Below are positions 32,000 to 42,612 of a stretch of DNA of 64,000 nucleotides, in pieces. A program made the position numbers and the translations under genes. The stretch comes from Paralithodes platypus (taxonomy: Eukaryota; Arthropoda; Malacostraca; Decapoda; Lithodidae). The stretch covers positions 23,327,688 through 23,391,687 of the forward strand of contig CM064519.1 of the NCBI GenBank assembly GCA_032716605.1, given 5' to 3'. A model generated the notes under the pieces. The model saw only the letters and a list, made by a program, of their open reading frames with translations. It did no database searches and had not been told where the DNA came from. Position 1 is the stretch's first letter. Each line of letters begins with the position of its first letter.

Positions 32000-33286
32000 C
32001 TCTAGAGATAGTTATCCATTGTTAGACTGAGCTCTGAGGAGGGGTTAGCTGGTTTGCCAGAAAACTGCCCAAACATATCCCTCTGAGGGCTTAGCAACAG
32101 AGCATGAACCTTATTCCAGGTCGTTTGGGGAAACAATCTGCATGTGAATCGAGGTGAGAAGAGAGCCGGAGTAGCAATATCTTTGGGTATATTCTTGGAC
32201 AATTGGGTGAGTGGATACTGTCTAGCTCTAGTTGCCTTAAAAATTGCAATCTTGATATTCCCAGTGGTCATCCGAGAATTACCACGTGAAGCTCTTCTGA
32301 TAAAATGAAGTGCAGACCTGGAATTTTGTTCAGGGATAGAATCTGCTACTTGCCTCATGGCTTGTGCAACTTGTTGTGTGATAAAATTTTACAGTAACCT
32401 ATGGGTTCTTTGTCGTAGTTTAAAGTCTTTGTCAGTCCGTGCAGGGTAGGTGTATTAATCATGGGGTCAACTAGTTGGTTTACAACTATTGTTGGAGATC
32501 CGAGATATTTCCAGAACTCCTGGGGAATAGAGTCGGAGTTGTATATATGCATAGTGGTAAATTTGTTATTACGTCCAGCAATCGGTCTTGTGCATCTTTG
32601 TATGTAGATGCCTAAGCTCGTCCCTTTTAATAATCCACTCATTTGGTATTGGCACCAAGTCTGAATGACCTGTGTCAGCATTAGTAGGTGCTATCCTGGT
32701 AATTGTTTCCAGTATCGAGATTCACCAATTAGTAGAGGGGGAAGCTTCTTGAACATTTCATGAGCAGGTTGTTTAGGCTGGACAGGTAAATGAGACTGTG
32801 GGACTGTGTCTGGTATGGCATATTGTAACATGGGTGGAGCCAGAGACCTATTTTGGAGCTCTCGGATAGCTTTATCTAAAGACGTAAATTTCTGTTCAAT
32901 TTTGTCTGTCAAATCATGCATAGATTTAAGAAAATACCTGAAGTTCACCAGGCGGGCTCTGAATAGGGACTATATCAGGAAACTCTTCTTCACTTCGTTC
33001 TAATGGAGAACCATGGTACTCATTCTACTCCAACCCTCTTCGGTATGGTTACTGGTTTCCAATTCATACCACCCTACCATAGCATTGCTTATGACCAAAG
33101 GTTCTGGGGTATCCTTAGGAAGTACTTTTTTCCGTATTGCCCCAACCGTACTGTAACCAAAATGTCTGGAGCTGCCAGAGAAGGGTCTAAACGAACAGAT
33201 AAGTCCGTAGGAGGCTGAACAGGTGATTAGTGTATGGGTTTATGTACTTCAGTTTCAATATTCACCTGAATCAGTTTTAGGGTGCT
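32000..33286 (-). pseudogene. Gag-like region of the DIRS-like element
   Basis: Fragments include a short coiled coil (SMHDLTDKIEQKFTSLDKAI), APPMLQYAIPDTVP and a basic segment RASRGNSRMTTGNIKIAIFK. Assignment rests on position upstream of the RT and on composition. Continues right of the nested elements at 35951-36356, where Ser/Lys-rich sequence is seen. Confidence 0.55.
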
Positions 33287-33778
33287 TTAACCCTCTGTTC
33301 CCTCCCGGAAAGGCTCTTGAACGCCCATAAAAAAGCATACACGAGCTGCCCGGAAGGGCTCTTTAACGCCCAGTGGTTGAAAGCCTGAGAGCTTGGTGTG
33401 CGAGGCGTCGGTCCGACGCATGTAAACAACAGCCGGCTGGACCGACGCCCCGCATCTCCGGCCCCAAGAAGGAGAGCGTCGCTTGTTCGTGTGTGCCTGT
33501 ATGTTGTTGTTAAGTATCGAAAAGTAGTGTAAAGTGGCTGTTGTTGCCAAAAAGTTATCTCCAATGAAATCATCATCACAACTGAACCAGTTGACTTAGA
33601 GAGCTCTAGTTAATGCCATTCTACAGGTAAATAACACAGCTACGCTTAGAGATGCGCGGGAATGCGGAAGCAGTCAGAATAACAAAGATACGGTAGCCTA
33701 GCCTAGACGTTTTTCGGCCAAAACACCCGGGTTTCGGGGAATATTTATGTAATGCGTAGCAGGGGCTGGAGGGTTAAT
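33287..33778. mobile_element. TTAA MITE, subfamily of the autonomous piggyBac (copy 2)
   Basis: TTAA at 33287-33290 and 33775-33778. Very close to 18886-19372 and 50192-50683 with the same duplicated GGAAGGGCTCTTGAACGCCC site. The second site reads GGGCTCTTTAACGCCC. Inserted in the DIRS-like gag region. Confidence 0.92.
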
Positions 33779-33839
33779 GTGGGTGGAGCAAGCAATTGGG
33801 TTTATTCAGATTGCTGTTCAATAGTATCCGCTAACTGTA

Positions 33840-35209
33840 CAGTATACCCTCGCTATCTCGGACTAATTGGGGAGAGACCCAGTCCGAGATGACCGAAAAT
33901 CCGAGATGTCCGGAGTCCGGCTTGTGTCCGACCTAACAGAGGATAAAATCCGACCTAACCAATGTCCGTCCGAGACAACAATGAAATCGGAGACTACGGA
34001 AAAAATCCGACCTCAAGAGAGACATCCGCGTCAACCTAGAAAACGAAGACAACCCTATTCGAACCCTATAATCTGTAATACAAAACACAGCACAGTAAAC
34101 CCCTGCACAACGAACATTCTTGCAACAAATTTTCACTTTAACGAAGGTTGCCCGCACAACAAACACTTTGGCTCAACTTTACAACTTTTTTACCGAGATT
34201 TACCGATGGTTCGGAAGTTTTTTGCCAGGGTATTTTTAGCTTTTTTCCACATAAAATCGCTCACTCCCCCTCTGCAACTCTTTCTATCTATCTATCTCTC
34301 TAATGCATATCTACCTAACTCCCTTATACATAAACATAACTAGTCTTATTTGGACTTTTTGTAATCTTTGAATAATTTCTAATGCGATAGAATTGAAAAA
34401 TTTAATATCCTTCCAGCACATAGATAAATAATAAATAAGATAGTCAAAAAAATATTTCAACCCTCTCCTCCGTGTGAGCAGAGACGGAAGATTTACGTTT
34501 GATAGATTTTTTGTTTTGTTCCCTCGATATACACTCTCTTTCTATCTATCTATCTCTCTAATTCATCTACCTAACTCCCTTATACATTAACATAACTATG
34601 TCTTATTTGGACTTTTTGTAATCTTTGAATCATTTCTAATGTGATGGAATTGAAAAATATAATATCCTTCCAGCACATAGATAAATAATAAATAAGATAG
34701 GCTTATCAACATCATCACAGTAACGGGGTCGGAGTTGAGGCTTGGGACAGGGAGGGGAGAGATTAGGCCTACAGTGCAGGGATATATATATTTTTTTTTC
34801 ATGTGAAATTTATCATATTAATGACAAATACGACCCTTATAGTTAGCGGGGGGTTACTGTATATAATTTATTAATTATAACAATTTATTATGACTTTTAT
34901 TTGGTGTTTACGAACATTATAGGGGTATATGCCTGATGGTTCGGACCTAACCTAATTAATCCCATATAACTAATAGTTCACGCAACGAAAATTTGACCCG
35001 GATGTAGATGGCGTCGGACGTCCCTTCTGTTTGTCGGATATTCACCCTTATTGCCCGGTGACGTGAGGGCGTCATCCGACAACGTTAGACACTGTCGGAA
35101 CGATGACGGAAATGTCCGAAATACGGAAGTACATGTCCGAGAGGCCGTAGCCAGTCCGGCTAGTACGGCTTTCCGACCTCTAGAGGTCCGAGATGGCGAG
35201 GGTTTACTG
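33840..35209. mobile_element. Tigger-like TA element 4
   Basis: CAGTATACCCTCGCTATCTC at the left, CAGTAAACCCTCGCCATCTC inward from the right; TA at 33838-33839 and 35210-35211. (T)CCGAGAT and GTCCGA motifs are iterated over the first 150 bp and the last 200 bp. The middle holds two reverse-complement units of the 230-bp minisatellite (34290-34700). No transposase. Confidence 0.9.
34290..34700. repeat. Two units of the 230-bp minisatellite family (reverse complement)
   Basis: Both units contain CTAACTCCCTTATACAT, GTCTTATTTGGACTTTTTG, GTGATGGAATTGAAAAAT-like sequence and TATCCTTCCAGCACATAGAT. Homologous to 6625-6866 and 8745-9250, which also lie within a TA element. Confidence 0.8.
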
Positions 35210-35211
35210 TA

Positions 35212-35948
35212 CAGTCAGGACCCCCAATTCGCGAGAATAGGGGTGACAGGAGGCATCGCGTATTGTGAATTCGTGTATTGTGGAACTAACTTTAAATGGG
35301 AATAATTAGATTGGGTGACATCTCTCAATTATGGCCTATTTTCGAAATTTTTGGCCCTATTTTCGACATTTTTGGCTCTACAGTACAGCCTATATCTTAT
35401 ATATAAGAAGAACAATGAATACAAATATGAAACCTTACCTTAAAATTAGTAGTAGATAGGCTAGGACTAGGACCGTAGGACTTCACGATTTTCTCCAACT
35501 TCTCCCTCCCTGACCAAATCGTACGAACAGTTTACTCTGACAAGCCTATTGCACAGTTCCTTCTCCTTTTTTCTTGCGATCCAACACTTCCACCTTCATT
35601 TTGTGTATTATCTTCTTATATTGGCGTGGCATGGCGAAAAAAGTGGCAGGCACTACAAACGTTTGGTCACTGCACGGCTATGAGCGCTTGAGCGGGACTG
35701 TGGGAGGGAGGGTAAGCGGGAGGGAAGGCAGGCGTATGCCCGTCTTCTTCTCTTTTCGGAGCTACGCCTGGGCCTCGCGAAACGTAGACGTGCTCGCGTA
35801 TCAAGCGGGAATAGCGGATTTGGCCCCTTCTTAGCTCTCGATTCGTGTATTGTGGTACCACCTCGCGTAATTAATGTTATTTTCGAGGGGTAACTCGTGT
35901 ATTAGGGTTTTCGCGCATTGTGGAATCGTGTATTGGGGGTCCTGACTG
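35212..35948. mobile_element. Tigger-like TA element 5, abutting element 4
   Basis: CAGTCAGGACCCCCAATTCG at the left and CAGTCAGGACCCCCAATACA inward from the right; TA at 35210-35211 (shared with element 4) and 35949-35950. Subterminal TCGTGTATTG(T/G)GG is iterated. Short non-coding element. Confidence 0.9.
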
Positions 35949-36553
35949 TACTAGGGAAAGTGGAGGGGAATTGATACCCTCAGAACTTGGATCAGTCAAG
36001 GAAGTAGATGAGACAGGTAATTTATGTTTGTTGATGTAATAGAGTTAGCCGGGTGGCTGACCACATTAGACAATGTTAAAAGTCTGGGGGTATGTGGTGT
36101 AGAATGCAGGATTTTGGAATCATGACTGCGAGTCGAGTCGGGGAAGTTTGGTACTTATCAGGTGGCCTTTTAGTTTGAGATTTGCTCACTTTCTTCTGTT
36201 TATTTACTGGAAGAATTTGAGTTGGAGGACCTATGTCTTTTCCTGCTAGATCCAGACATTTTCTTGTCAGGAGATGGAGAGGAGCTAGGGGTTCTAGAAA
36301 AAGATATTTCTAAAAAAGCTTACATACTTCGCCTCCATAATACCTGGATATTTTGTTTAACCCCTCCAACCCGGAAGGGCTCTTGAACGCCCATAACAAC
36401 CTCGGCCCGCGCAACCCGGAAGGGCTCTTGAACGCCCATTGCTTGCGTGCGTGCTTTCGAATGCCGCGCGTACATTTTCGGTATCGTGGGACGGTAGGTG
36501 GCGCCACCAGGCATAAACTACGCCACAGCAACAGTATCTACCCCGACGCCATC

Positions 36554-39439
36554 ATGGACAGTACGCCAAATAGTGATTCCGCTGTGTCCGATACCGTGCT
36601 TCCTACGACGCCCTTGCTAGTTCGTCGCGCCTTACCCCGACGCCATCGCCTAAATGTGTTATCTCCCGGAGGTATTGAGACGACATTGAGACTTTATGAG
36701 CGAGCTGATGCCAAGCATAATGTTGATGATGAAGTCAGTGACGACTCCAGTAATTATAAGTCGAGTGATTATGGCCATGAGAGTGACAAAGAAGAGCAAT
36801 TCCTGGGATTTGCGAGAGAACATGACAGTGATGAGAGTGATGAAGGTGATGTACCAGTTGTTGAGGAAGCTGGTTTACCTAAAGACAGTGAACTTGAGAG
36901 AGTGAGTGAGTGGGAGAGTTCAAGGTCACTCACCAAATTTCGCATAAGTGACACGACGCCAAGCCCTTCCCCAGGTAAATCGCCTTTCAAGCTACATTTG
37001 TATAAGCAGAAAATACTTGAGAAGGCGGCCGCGGCAGCTAGGGAACAAGCAAAACTACTTGGTGAGGATGAGGCTGTGAGTGAGGGTCAGCGTGGTGACC
37101 CTTCTCGTCCGCCATTGTCTCCCTTATCTACCCACGCCACCCAAGATGACCCGGATGCCCCGCATTCTTCCCCACCACCCCCACCATTGCCAAGGGTTGA
37201 GGACCCCACACTTTCGGCCTATTTGCCTCCTAGGTCCCCCGACAGGAGACATACTGCTGCCGAAAAGGGGAAAGGTAGGAAATATACCAAAAAAATTAGG
37301 AAAAGTAAGAGAGTTTTGTTCGAGGCTCCCGCGGCGTCCACCCCGGCCGGCCCCAGCCATACGTCCCCGCAACTTTCCCCACGGTCCTCCCCACCTCTCC
37401 TGCCTTCAACATGTCTTCCTGAAGGAGTCTTTGAGCTCGCATCACCAATACCTGGGCCTAGTGACAGTGAAACATTGCTTTCTGTCACTCGTCGCAGGCC
37501 AAGGAGCCCAGGACCTCGGGGGGACACAGCCTCACCTGCCACTCCTTCCCCACCTCGCCCACCCGCACGCCGCCCACGCATCACTGGTTCCCCGCCAGAT
37601 TATGTGGGGGCCACTGATGATGAAGGGCACCTCTCTGAAGACTCTGGCCATGATTACATAGGTCCACCGTCAGGGCAAGATGACCACTCTGACGATGACT
37701 ATATGGACATCGACGACCCTCGACCCATCCGCTTGGCCCGGCGTCGTGCTGCCCGTCGTGCTGCCCACCGCCCTGGCCGCCGCCCTCGCCGCCCTAGGGC
37801 GCGCGCCTCCCGAGTTGGCCGTGGGCGTGCTGGGCCACCAGCTGGAGCTCCTCGTCAGCGTAGACAAGACCCATTCTACGTTTTTCAGTGGCAAGACGTA
37901 GTTGATGAGGATGGATACAACCCTGATGTGCCAGCTTTTGATGAGGTACTGGAGGGTTCAGGCGTTACCCCCAATTTTCCTGCAGGCCCCAATGCTCCAC
38001 CACACGAACTATTTGAGGCCTTCTTTGATGAAGAGGTGGTAGGCTATGTTGTCAAAGAGACAAATAAGCAGCACCAATTCCAGGTCCACTTTTTGGGAAA
38101 GGTGACCAAGGGCCACATGAGGCAGTGGACCCCAGTGACTCATAAAGAGTTCATGGTGTTCCTGGCACTCACCATGCTAATGCCTCATGTCAAGAAGCAT
38201 AGGTTGCCTGACTATTGGATCACCAATGATCTGATATCCACCCCTGCCTTCGGGAAATATATGTCTCGCGACCGGTACCTTGATATCCTCGCAGCGCTCC
38301 ATCTTGTCACCAACCTTGACGTCCACCTCCCAGACAAGCTGTGGAAGATTAGGACGTTGTACGAGATGATGCGAGAACGCTTCACCTCCTACTTCAAGCC
38401 CTTCCGCAAGGTCGTCATTGACGAGTCTCTTGTGCTGTTCCGGGGAAAACTCAGCTTCCGGCAGTACATCCCCTCAAAAAGACATCGCTTTGGCATAAAA
38501 TTCTTTGTGCTGTGCGACTGCCAAACTGGCTATGTCCTGGACTTCCTGGTCTACAGCGGGAAGGAAGGGGACTTGCTTGTGGACCCCCTCATTGGCTTTG
38601 GCGGAGCAGTGGTGCAAGCCATGATGGACCGCTACTTTCACAAGAATCACGTCCTCTACACGGACAATTATTACACGTCCCCCACTCTCTCACAGTACCT
38701 GCATGAGCGCAAGACGGGGACTGTAGGCACAGTACGAGGGAAAAGGAAGGGCATGCCACCTTTCCCTCCAAAGACCAAAAAAGGTGATGTGTTCAAGAAG
38801 AAGTCGGGGCCCATTCTGGCTATCCACTGGCACGACCAGCGGAAGGTCAACCTCCTGACCACCATCCACAAGGGGGAAATGGTGGAGACTGGCAAGGTGG
38901 ATCGCCGCACCCAGGCCAGGGTGACCAAGCCCGATGCTGTCCTGGACTACAACATCAACATGAGGCTGGTGGACAAGTCCGACATGCAGATAGGCTTCAT
39001 TGACTGCCTGCGTACCTCGTGCAGATGGTACAAAAAGTTCTTTCTGCATATGGTGGACATGTCAGTTCTGAATGCCTACAACATATACAAGCTTCGGAAT
39101 GTGAACACACCCATGAAGTTTAATAGCCTGCTGAGGTTCCAAAAGCAGGTGTTGACGGAGCTCCTGGAGAAGTATGCTACGCCACAGAGGGCAGTGGCAC
39201 ATCCTGGGCCCGCCGTTATTGACCGCTTGCAGTGTGCTCAATACTTGATTAGGCACAGGCTTGGTTCCCTGCCTCAGAATGAATCAGGAAGAACACAGCA
39301 GAAGCGGTGCCATGTCTGCTACAACAGCAGGGTGAGGCCGAGGTCAGGTAAAAAGTCAACCATGGAGTGTGTGGAGTGCAAGGTGGCACTCTGTGCTTTA
39401 GAGTGCTTCTTTGATTACCACTCCAAGCTGGAGTTCTAA
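36554..39439 (+). CDS. piggyBac transposase (DDE, PGBD4-like), intact
   Basis: Cut-and-paste transposase acting at TTAA sites in the nucleus. I start at ATG 36554 (MDSTPNSD); the frame is open upstream to 36353 but that part lies in the terminal repeats. 961 residues: an acidic N-terminus (about 45-130), Pro/Ser-rich linker, an Arg-rich stretch (about 390-440), then the catalytic domain. Three acidic residues are in place: Asp623 (VVIDES), Asp704 (LYTDNYYTSP) and Asp807 (LVDKSDM); the spacings 81 and 103 fit piggyBac (78 and 101 in the moth enzyme). The C-terminus has a Cys/His-rich domain, CHVCYNSR...MECVEC...CALECFFDYH, which in the family binds terminal DNA. Longer than the 594-residue moth protein because of the N-terminal extension. 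No stop or frameshift seen. Confidence 0.93.
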   Translation: MDSTPNSDSAVSDTVLPTTPLLVRRALPRRHRLNVLSPGGIETTLRLYERADAKHNVDDEVSDDSSNYKSSDYGHESDKEEQFLGFAREHDSDESDEGDVPVVEEAGLPKDSELERVSEWESSRSLTKFRISDTTPSPSPGKSPFKLHLYKQKILEKAAAAAREQAKLLGEDEAVSEGQRGDPSRPPLSPLSTHATQDDPDAPHSSPPPPPLPRVEDPTLSAYLPPRSPDRRHTAAEKGKGRKYTKKIRKSKRVLFEAPAASTPAGPSHTSPQLSPRSSPPLLPSTCLPEGVFELASPIPGPSDSETLLSVTRRRPRSPGPRGDTASPATPSPPRPPARRPRITGSPPDYVGATDDEGHLSEDSGHDYIGPPSGQDDHSDDDYMDIDDPRPIRLARRRAARRAAHRPGRRPRRPRARASRVGRGRAGPPAGAPRQRRQDPFYVFQWQDVVDEDGYNPDVPAFDEVLEGSGVTPNFPAGPNAPPHELFEAFFDEEVVGYVVKETNKQHQFQVHFLGKVTKGHMRQWTPVTHKEFMVFLALTMLMPHVKKHRLPDYWITNDLISTPAFGKYMSRDRYLDILAALHLVTNLDVHLPDKLWKIRTLYEMMRERFTSYFKPFRKVVIDESLVLFRGKLSFRQYIPSKRHRFGIKFFVLCDCQTGYVLDFLVYSGKEGDLLVDPLIGFGGAVVQAMMDRYFHKNHVLYTDNYYTSPTLSQYLHERKTGTVGTVRGKRKGMPPFPPKTKKGDVFKKKSGPILAIHWHDQRKVNLLTTIHKGEMVETGKVDRRTQARVTKPDAVLDYNINMRLVDKSDMQIGFIDCLRTSCRWYKKFFLHMVDMSVLNAYNIYKLRNVNTPMKFNSLLRFQKQVLTELLEKYATPQRAVAHPGPAVIDRLQCAQYLIRHRLGSLPQNESGRTQQKRCHVCYNSRVRPRSGKKSTMECVECKVALCALECFFDYHSKLEF

Positions 39440-39710
39440 TAATCATACTGAAATTGCCAAATAAAATGACAATATGTACACTATAATTATATATAGGCAA
39501 AAAGTGGAAGAAAACCAATTTATTGTAATACAAAAGTCATGTATTATGAGAACATTGATACAAATACAATTACACCATAATAATATGTGAAAGTGACACA
39601 TATGTATATACCAAGTGACATTCATATGATTAGAACCTATAGAAATATATAAATCAGTGAAAAAAGACACAATAAATTGTATATAAAACGTTTACAAATC
39701 ATATAACTAA

Positions 39711-40419
39711 GTGAAAGTGACACAAGACCTAATATTTGATGGCCAAAGTATAATAAATACCTGTGATAACGAATAATCAGTGCCTAATACAACAATAACC
39801 TACCTCAATTACTAATAAAATGTACGGTATCGAGTGAAAATGAGCATTATCAGTGACAGTGACACTCTCTAAAGCATATTTGTCAAAGTGAAAGTGACAC
39901 AAGACCTAATATTTGATGGCCAAAGTATAATAAACACCTGTGATAACGAATAATCAGTGCCTAATACAACAATAACCTACCTCAATTACTAATAAAATGT
40001 ACGGTATCGAGTGAAAATGAGCATTATCAGTAACAGTGACACTCTCTAAAGCATATTTGTCAAAGTGAAAGTCACACAAGACCTAATATTTGATGGCCAA
40101 AGTATAATAAACACCTGTGATAACGAATAATCAGTGCCTAATACAACAATAACCTACCTCAATTACTAATAAAATGTACGGTATCGAGTGAAAATGAGCA
40201 TTATCAGTGACAGTGACACTCTCTAAAGCATATTTGTCAAAGTGAAAGTGACACAAGACCTAATATATGATGGCCAAAGTATAATAAACACCTGTGATAA
40301 CGAATAATCAGTGCCTAATACAACAATAAGCTACCTCAATTACTAATAAAATGTACGGTATCGAGTGCAAATTAGCAATATCAGTGACAGTGATACCCTA
40401 ATAAACATATTTTATATAA
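39711..40419. repeat. 177-bp tandem repeat, four copies, in the piggyBac 3' region
   Basis: Units begin GTGAAAGTGACACAAGACC at 39711, 39888, 40065 and 40242, exactly 177 bp apart; the last is incomplete and more diverged at its end. Sub-motifs GTGACAGTGACAC and AAAGTGAAAGT(G/C)ACAC are internally repetitive. A degenerate GTGAAAGTGACACAT occurs earlier at 39587. Non-coding, between the transposase stop and the right terminal repeat. Confidence 0.95.
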
Positions 40420-40809
40420 TTGGCCTCAAAATAACTAGAAAATATCAAATAAACATCACATTCTCAATATCAAACACTAAAATCGTCTAAGGGAGATAAA
40501 TACTTTGGCGCGACGAGCGGCTAGGTGCGTCGTAGCCATGGCCGGGGCGACGCGTCCGAACGCGGGAAGAATTTGCCGCCGAAAAGCACTCGTCTTCCCG
40601 TGCTCACCATTATGCAACCAGAGGGGCTAGAGACCTCTACTCAACGCCATTCGACAGAGGAAGGTTTGTGGAACATTATTCTTTTTTATTCACAACATTA
40701 CATGCCATATTCATTGACTTACAGAGTAGTTAACATAGGCCAAAGATCGTCAAAACACCCGGTACCGGAGCACAGTCGCAAGCTATAGCCCCCGGGGCTG
40801 GAGAGTTAA

Positions 40810-41065
40810 GGTACCTGAAATGTAAGACTTTTACCGAACCTCACACAGATAATAACACTTGTTTGCATGTGACCGAGGGCATAAATGTTTTTTTGGGTCA
40901 TGGTTATTAACAAAAATATGATTAGACTTAGTCACTTAGCCGGTGAGCCGGAAACGTTTAGTGTATTGTAAAAATGAACTCGCCTTAAAATATAAGGTGT
41001 TGGGCTCTTCCAGTGGTTATTACTTGGCCGAAAGGGATCGTTCTAATTGTTGAAGAGCACCTTCT
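40810..41065. repeat. Direct repeat block, first copy (left part)
   Basis: AGCCGGTGAGCCGGAAAC, AATGAACTCGCCTTAAA and TTACTTGGCCGAAAGGGA align in order with 42890-43080 (AGTAGGTGAACCTGAAAC, AGTGAACTCATCTTAAA, TCACTTGGCCGGGAGGGA). The right part of this first copy lies after the LINE, at 42613-42780. Possibly terminal direct repeats of the DIRS-like element. Confidence 0.5.
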
Positions 41066-42612
41066 TCGGTATTATTATTTTTTTTCTATGTGATTGAGGG
41101 AGGCAAAAGGCATTACTGCCTATAGTGAGTGCCTCCCCCATAGTTGAAAGAGTGACAGGGCCAAAATCAAGGGACGTTCGAGCCAAAATGTCTGGACACA
41201 TGGAGTTTGAAGCAATTTAAGTCATAGGAAGAGGGAAAGACTGATTCTGGGAGAGAGTTCCAGAGCTCAGCTGTTGAGTAGAAGAAAGTTTGAGAGTAAC
41301 GTTTCACTCTTGGGTTGGAGAGTTGCACAGAGTAGGGGTGGGATTGAGTTGCAAGACAGGTACCACGTGCCCTACGTAAAGGAGGTGGTATGCACTGGGA
41401 TAGCTCTGAGGAACACTGATTGTTATAGTAGCGATAGAATAGCGAGAGAGATGCAACATTGCGGCGGAGAGAGAGAGAGATTGCAGAGAGTTGGTGAGTG
41501 GACGGGAGTTAATGATAGGAAAGGCCTTCCTTTCAACTTTGTCTAGGAGAGCGGTGTGAGAGGAACCTCCCCACACATGTGAACAATACTCAATACAGTA
41601 CAAGGGCGCACTATGCCCCTGTACAGAGCAAGAAGCTGTGCTGGGGAAAAGAACCCCCTAAGGCGGTTGAGCACACCCAGCTTCTGGGAGGCTGCCTTAG
41701 CAAGACTGGTAATATGGTCCTTCCAAATGAGAGCAGAAGAAAAAGAGACACCAAGAATATTGAGAGAAGATGAAGGGTTGATTTTTGTATTGTTGAAGAA
41801 TAAGGGATAGTCCGCTGGGAGATCCTGACGGGTAGATAGATGGAGAAATTGGGTTTTGGAGGCATTAAAGTTAACAAGGTTTTCTCTGCCCCAATTGGAA
41901 ATAGTATTTAGATCAGAATTTAAGAGTTCTATGGCTTCATTACGTTTGTCGTTGAGGAATTGCTGGCTGGGGCGTTCTGAAAACTAATGGAGTAGTGTAA
42001 GGTTGAGTCGTCTGCGTATGGAAGGATGGGAATTAAGGTACAGTTAAGGAGATCATTTATAAAAATTAGAAAGAGAATAGGAGATAGGACAGAGCCCTGA
42101 GGAACACCGGAGTTTATAGGGTGAGGAAGTGAACAATGGCCGTCCACAACTGCGGCTATGGAACGGCCGGAAAGGAAATTAGAGACAATGGCACAGATGG
42201 AGGGATAAAACCGTAGGAGGGTAGTTTAGAAATTAAAGATTTATGCCAGACTCTATCGAAGGCTTTCGATATGTCTAGTGCAACAGAAAAAGTCTATCCG
42301 AAGTCCCGAAAGGAGGATGACCAAGAGTTAGTAAGATATGAAAGAAGATCACCAGTAGAGCGACCCTTAAGGAAGCCATACTGGCGATCTGAGAGCAGAT
42401 TATGAGAAGAGAAATGCTTAAGAAATTTGGAAGCAAGAATAGTTTCAAAAACTTTAGAAAGACAAGAGATGAGAGCAATTGGACGATAGTTGGAGGGTTG
42501 AGAGCGGTCACCCTTCTTTGGGACAGGTTGAATGTGAGCAAACTTCCAGCATGAAGGGAAGACGTTAGAGGATAGACAGAGACGAAAGAGTTTGCCTAGC
42601 AGCTCGCCTGTG
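41066..42612 (-). pseudogene. Jockey-like LINE, decayed, 5'-truncated
   Basis: Reads leftward: FPSCWKFAHIQPVPKKGDRS, PSNYRPIALISCLSKVFETI, LLSDRQYGFLKGRSTGDLLS, then GVPQGSVLSPILFLIFINDL and the catalytic LPYADDSTLHYS, then thumb and C-terminal fragments (EYCSHVWGGSSHTALLDKVE). Frames change several times. The 3' end has a short A/T tail (plus strand TATTATTATTTTTTTT at 41069). Inserted within a direct-repeat block. Confidence 0.85.

Larger units (their letters stand above)
29181..36356 (-). mobile_element. Decayed DIRS-like tyrosine-recombinase retrotransposon
   Basis: Reading leftward: a gag-like region (36356-35951, 33837-33779, 33286-32000), reverse transcriptase plus RNase H (31690-30250) and a tyrosine recombinase (29915-29400). 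This gene order with no integrase or protease is diagnostic of DIRS elements. Many stops and frameshifts. Interrupted by a TTAA MITE (33287-33778) and two TA elements (33840-35948), and cut at 36357 by the piggyBac transposon; related sequence seems to continue at 40810-43290. Confidence 0.8.
36357..40809 (+). mobile_element. Autonomous piggyBac transposon
   Basis: TTAA at 36357-36360 and 40806-40809; left end CCCCTCCAACCCGG, right end inward CTCTCCAGCCCCGG (imperfect). The duplicated GGAAGGGCTCTTGAACGCCC site starts at 36373 and 36418, 45 bp apart. It encodes one intact transposase and carries a 177-bp tandem repeat between the gene and the right end. The core CTCTACTCAACGCCATTC near 40638 links it to the MITEs of the window. 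It is the likely source of, or close relative to, the MITEs at 18886, 33287 and 50192. Confidence 0.92.

Noticed and set aside
36353..36553. Transposase starting at 36353
   Set aside because: This stretch is the terminal repeat and 5' leader of the element; the first sensible ATG is 36554.
39711..40419. CRISPR array
   Set aside because: 177-bp head-to-tail units without spacers, in a eukaryotic transposon.
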